Below are positions 61,305 through 64,000 of a DNA stretch of 64,000 nt, piece by piece. Within the stretch, counting starts at the first letter, position 1; the number at the start of each line of letters is the position of its first letter. The stretch covers positions 1-64,000 of the forward strand of contig JANMXI010000012.1 of the NCBI GenBank assembly GCA_031394735.1, written 5' to 3'. The DNA is from TMP-86 sp031394735 (GTDB lineage Bacteria; Pseudomonadota; Gammaproteobacteria; Steroidobacterales; Steroidobacteraceae). The notes below the pieces were generated by a model. It was not told the origin of the DNA and ran no database searches. It was given only the letters and a program-made list of their open reading frames with translations. The position numbers and the translations under genes were made by a program.

Positions 61305-61327
61305 ATTAACTTTTCAGGAGATCCGCA

Positions 61328-62800
61328 ATGGCTTTAACGATTAATACCAACATCGCTTCGCTGAACGCGCAGCGTAACCTGTCGAGCTCACAGTCGAGCC
61401 TGGCAGTTTCCCTGCAGCGACTGTCCTCGGGTTTGCGCATCAACAGCGCCAAGGACGACGCGGCGGGCCTCGCCATCACCAACCGTTTCACGACGCAGAT
61501 CAATGGTCTGAACCAGGCCATCAACAATGCCAACGACGCGATTTCCGAATCGCAGACGGCGGAAAGCGCGCTGTCGACCTTGACGGACAACTTGCAGCGC
61601 ATTCGTCAGCTGGCGGTTGAAGCCGCCAACGGCACGAACAGCTCCTCTGACCGCGCCGCTCTGGATGCCGAAGTGCAACAGCGTTCGGCTGAAATCACCC
61701 GCATCGCGGCGCAGACGACTTTCAACGGCCTGCGCGTTCTGGACGGCACTGCCGGTCCGTCGACCTTCCAGGTCGGTGCGAACGTCGGTGACACCATTTC
61801 AGTGAACTACTCGCAAGGTGTGCGCGCTGACCAGATCGGTCAGGTTGCAACCTCCACCGGCACTGCGGTAACGGCCGTGGCTCTTGGCGGTGCAAACACC
61901 CTGACGCTGCAGGTCGGCTCCAATGCTGCGGTGAACATCGGCGCCAGCGCGGTCGGCGCATCGGCCGGGCAGAGCGTCGGTTCCGCGTATTCGAAGGTTC
62001 AGGCCATCAATGCGGCCGGGGTGTCCGGCTTGACGGCTAGCGCCAGCACGACGGCGACTGAAGCGGCCGCCTTCGTGGCGGTCGGTACCGGCGGTACAAC
62101 GGCCAGCACGTATAACCTGTCGATCAACGGCGTGGCGATTTTCGCCGGCACCGGCAACGTGGCTGTCGGCACGACGGTGACTGCTGCCGCTGTGGCGACG
62201 CAGACTAACTTGTATTCGTCACAGACGGGCGTAACGGCCAGTGTCAATGGTGGCGTCCTGTCGTTCACCGCGGCCGATGGCCGCGACGTGGCGGTGACCC
62301 AGCTGGTAACGTTGGGCACCGGTGCTGCCGGTACCGGCATCAATGCCAACGTATCGGGCGGCGTGGCCAACACGCTGACCACGACTAGCGGGTTGATCAC
62401 GCTGTCCGCGTCGAGCAACATCACGATCGGCGGCGCAGGCGCTGCTGACATCGGCTACGCGGCCGGCACGATCTCGCTGAACGCGCAGACGCTGGCGAAT
62501 GCCAACGTGCTGACGGTGGCAAACGCCAATGCGGCCATCGCCGCGGTCGATTCTGCCTTGACGACGGTCAGCTCTTTCCAGAGCCAGCTGGGCGCCATCC
62601 AGAACCGCTTCACCTCCACCGTGTCGAACTTGCAGGCGATCACACAGAACCTGCAGGCTTCGCGCAGCACGATTCAAGATGCGGACTTCGCGGCGGAAAC
62701 CGCGAATCTGACCAAGGCTCAAGTGTTGCAACAGGCCGGTATCTCGGTGCTTGCGCAGGCGAATGCCTCTCCGCAGTCGATCCTGAAGTTGCTGCAGTAA
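61328..62800 (+). CDS. fliC: Flagellin
   Basis: 490 aa. The N-terminal D0-D1 helices are textbook (MALTINTNIASLNAQRNL, LQRLSSGLRINSAKDDAAGLAI, in part; RIRQLAVEAANGTNS) as is the C-terminus (RFTSTVSNLQAITQNLQASRS, IQDADFAAETANL, VLAQANASPQSILKLL, in part). Residues about 170-400 are the surface-exposed variable domain, rich in Ala, Thr, Val and Gly, with few aromatic residues. It is preceded by a sigma28 promoter and followed by a strong terminator, so it is probably transcribed alone at high level. Confidence 0.96.
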   Translation: MALTINTNIASLNAQRNLSSSQSSLAVSLQRLSSGLRINSAKDDAAGLAITNRFTTQINGLNQAINNANDAISESQTAESALSTLTDNLQRIRQLAVEAANGTNSSSDRAALDAEVQQRSAEITRIAAQTTFNGLRVLDGTAGPSTFQVGANVGDTISVNYSQGVRADQIGQVATSTGTAVTAVALGGANTLTLQVGSNAAVNIGASAVGASAGQSVGSAYSKVQAINAAGVSGLTASASTTATEAAAFVAVGTGGTTASTYNLSINGVAIFAGTGNVAVGTTVTAAAVATQTNLYSSQTGVTASVNGGVLSFTAADGRDVAVTQLVTLGTGAAGTGINANVSGGVANTLTTTSGLITLSASSNITIGGAGAADIGYAAGTISLNAQTLANANVLTVANANAAIAAVDSALTTVSSFQSQLGAIQNRFTSTVSNLQAITQNLQASRSTIQDADFAAETANLTKAQVLQQAGISVLAQANASPQSILKLLQ

Positions 62801-62841
62801 TTTTGACCGCAGCGATCTTCAAAGATCATTTGATGTAAGCG

Positions 62842-62880
62842 TCACGGCCCGGAAGGCAAGAGCATCCGGGCCGTGATTTT
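62842..62880 (+). terminator. Rho-independent terminator of fliC
   Basis: TCACGGCCCGGA (62842-62853) and TCCGGGCCGTGA (62865-62876) are perfect 12-base inverted arms, loop 11 bases, followed by TTTT. It lies 42 bases after the fliC stop. Confidence 0.9.
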
Positions 62881-62960
62881 CGATTGGATACTCAGGTTCA
62901 GTTCACGGCGAAAGCCAAAAGGCAGTTCAAGTACCGGTTAATTCATTCAAGGGTGTAGCT

Positions 62961-63356
62961 ATGGCGAACGACGTGCGACCGGGAGAGATCCTGGCAACGC
63001 GCCCCGTGCAAGGAGGTCGGGCGCCAACAACTGCAACTGATGCAAGCGGCAAACTTAAGCCGCAAATTCCCGCCGGCGGCAAATTCCCGCCGCGTGTTCC
63101 CATTCCTGAAGACAAGCCGGTGCAGCGGACAGGCTCCGAGGCGGACCTGGCGGCGCTGGCCGAACGTGTCAGTCAATTCCTGCGCGAGTCCGGTCGGGCG
63201 ATTGCCTTCCGGGTGGAAAGCGCAGGAGGGAAGACGGTAATTCACGAGATTGACCCGGATACAGGCGAAGTTATCGCGGAAATCACCTCCGATGATCTGA
63301 TGTCTTTGGCAAAGGGTTTGGGTCTGTCGGGCACGCTGGTCAACAGCCGCGCCTGA
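62961..63356 (+). CDS. flaG: FlaG-family protein
   Basis: 131 aa. The first 50 residues are Pro/Gly/Lys-rich and probably disordered; the rest is the FlaG domain (ALAERVSQFLRESGRAIAFRVES, KTVIHEIDPDTGEVIAEI, both in part), usually next to fliC and fliD. FlaG influences filament length in several bacteria but its mechanism is unclear. No distinct promoter is evident between the fliC terminator and its start. Confidence 0.9.
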   Translation: MANDVRPGEILATRPVQGGRAPTTATDASGKLKPQIPAGGKFPPRVPIPEDKPVQRTGSEADLAALAERVSQFLRESGRAIAFRVESAGGKTVIHEIDPDTGEVIAEITSDDLMSLAKGLGLSGTLVNSRA

Positions 63357-63390
63357 TCAGATTGAGAATGACGGTTCGCACGGCGGTTCC

Positions 63391-63406
63391 TGGTACGGGA
63401 TTTGCT
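63391..63406 (+). promoter_or_regulatory. Sigma54 promoter of fliD
   Basis: TGGTACG-GGAT-TTGCT matches the -24/-12 consensus except for T in place of C within TGGCACG. The start of transcription would be about 63417, leaving a leader near 47 bases before the fliD ATG. Confidence 0.78.
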
Positions 63407-63463
63407 TAAGATTCTTCCGTAAGCGCCGATTAATCAGTACTCAAGGAAACGCCACGAGTTTTT

Positions 63464-64000
63464 ATGGCTTCGACCATTCAGTCCACCGGTATAGGCTCAG
63501 GTCTCGACATCGCGAGCATCGTCACGCAATTGACGACGGCCCAGGGCGATGCGCAGACCAAGCAGCTCACCGCCCGCAAGACCGACCTGGACGCCCAGGT
63601 GTCCGCCTACGGCACCTTTCGCGCGGCACTCGAGGCGCTGCAGGCGACGCTGCCGGCGCTCAAGGACGCCAATAAGTTTCAAGGACGCAGCGCTGCGTTG
63701 GGCGATATTGCAATCGCCACTGCCAGCGCCGACTCGACTGCAACGCCGGCGCAGTACACGCTCGCCGTGTCGTCGCTGGCCACGGCTGCGAGCCTCGTTT
63801 CCGCTCCCATCGTCAACGACACGGTGGGGACCGGAACGCTGAATATCACGGTCGGCGGCGTGACCGCACAGATCACCATCGACAGCACCAACAATTCGCT
63901 TGCCGGAATCGCGGCAGCCATCAATTCGGCGGTGGGCAATCCCGGGGTCAATGCCTCGGTGATCAATACCGCAGGCGGCGCGCGTCTGGTGCTCAACGGC
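63464..64000 (+). CDS. fliD: Flagellar filament cap protein FliD, N-terminal part
   Basis: 179 codons from the ATG at 63464, cut by the right edge. AAGGAAA is 14 bases before it. The start ASTIQSTGIGSGLDIASIVTQL (in part) and the body FRAALEALQATLPALKD and LAVSSLATAASLVS are typical of FliD, which caps the filament and assists flagellin folding at the tip. The order fliC-flaG-fliD is the Pseudomonas/Xanthomonas arrangement; fliS and the flagellar regulator genes would be expected beyond the edge. Confidence 0.95.
   Translation, partial: MASTIQSTGIGSGLDIASIVTQLTTAQGDAQTKQLTARKTDLDAQVSAYGTFRAALEALQATLPALKDANKFQGRSAALGDIAIATASADSTATPAQYTLAVSSLATAASLVSAPIVNDTVGTGTLNITVGGVTAQITIDSTNNSLAGIAAAINSAVGNPGVNASVINTAGGARLVLNG

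Larger units (their letters stand above)
61002..61327. other. rimO-fliC intergenic region and fliC leader
   Basis: 326 bases between divergent rimO and fliC. It holds the sigma28 promoter of fliC (61195-61221) and a leader of about 100 bases with a long-range inverted repeat. A short open frame in the rimO-antisense part (60992-61309) has no family similarity. The leftmost part should contain the rimO promoter. Confidence 0.6.

Noticed and set aside
61002..61327. Possible tRNA or small RNA gene in the GC-rich region before fliC
   Set aside because: No cloverleaf pattern or T-loop (GTTCRANNC) was found; the region is explained by the promoter and leader of fliC.
1..64000. Insertion sequences, prophage genes, CRISPR arrays, attachment sites
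   Set aside because: No transposase, integrase or phage-like gene and no regularly spaced direct repeats were seen; the only tandem repeat is the coding repeat at 45925-46068.

Overview
The window looks like about 64 kb of chromosome from a GC-rich, free-living, flagellated Gram-negative bacterium. The TonB-dependent receptor, the FlgH lipoprotein and P-ring genes, and sigma54/sigma28-driven flagellar promoters of Pseudomonas/Xanthomonas style point to a gammaproteobacterium, perhaps of the Xanthomonadales, Nevskiales or Steroidobacter type; this placement is inference from gene content only. I saw no rRNA, tRNA, insertion sequence, prophage or CRISPR array.

Layout. 1-223: the 5' end of a DUF222/HNH-endonuclease-type gene running off the left edge. 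664-11375: a tightly packed plus-strand locus for uptake and breakdown of a peptide-like or N-acylated compound (TonB receptor, alpha/beta hydrolase, TPR protein, M20 peptidase/deacylase, and a three-gene ABC importer in which binding protein+permease and both ATPases are fused). It faces a P1-family peptidase and type III pantothenate kinase on the minus strand. 13341-20520: an adaptor/ABC/FtsX-type efflux operon that also carries its own sigma54-activating response regulator and histidine kinase; a sigma54 promoter preceded by a palindrome lies in front of it. 20517-23358: divergent glgC and glgA, followed by an amidohydrolase. 24732-30762: an acyl-CoA dehydrogenase and fused isobutyryl-CoA mutase (icmF) operon, divergent from a TetR regulator, with a perfect palindromic operator between them.

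30773-43811 is one minus-strand run: a double-length (1858 aa) tandem UvrA, then the four-gene ligase-associated DNA-damage module (metallo-beta-lactamase-fold exonuclease, ATP-dependent ligase, DExH helicase, PdeM phosphoesterase), then a GT39-type membrane glycosyltransferase. 43993-46263 is a FecR/DUF6600-like secreted protein with a Gln-rich hexapeptide repeat.

46277-64000 is mostly flagellar. On the minus strand: flgA, then flgM-flgN-csrA-like-pilZ-small membrane protein from a sigma28 promoter. On the plus strand: flgBCDEFGHIJKL from a sigma54 promoter. A rimO-slyD pair on the minus strand interrupts, then fliC (sigma28 promoter, strong terminator), flaG and the start of fliD (sigma54 promoter). 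The promoter types fit the usual hierarchy: sigma54 for hook-basal body and cap genes, sigma28 for flgM and flagellin.

The most interesting points are the self-regulated sigma54 efflux operon, the tandem UvrA coupled to the ligase-associated repair genes (with exonuclease and ligase in one frame separated by a single stop codon), the binding-protein/permease fusion with an extra membrane segment, and a divergent CsrA with an insertion inside the flagellar regulatory operon.
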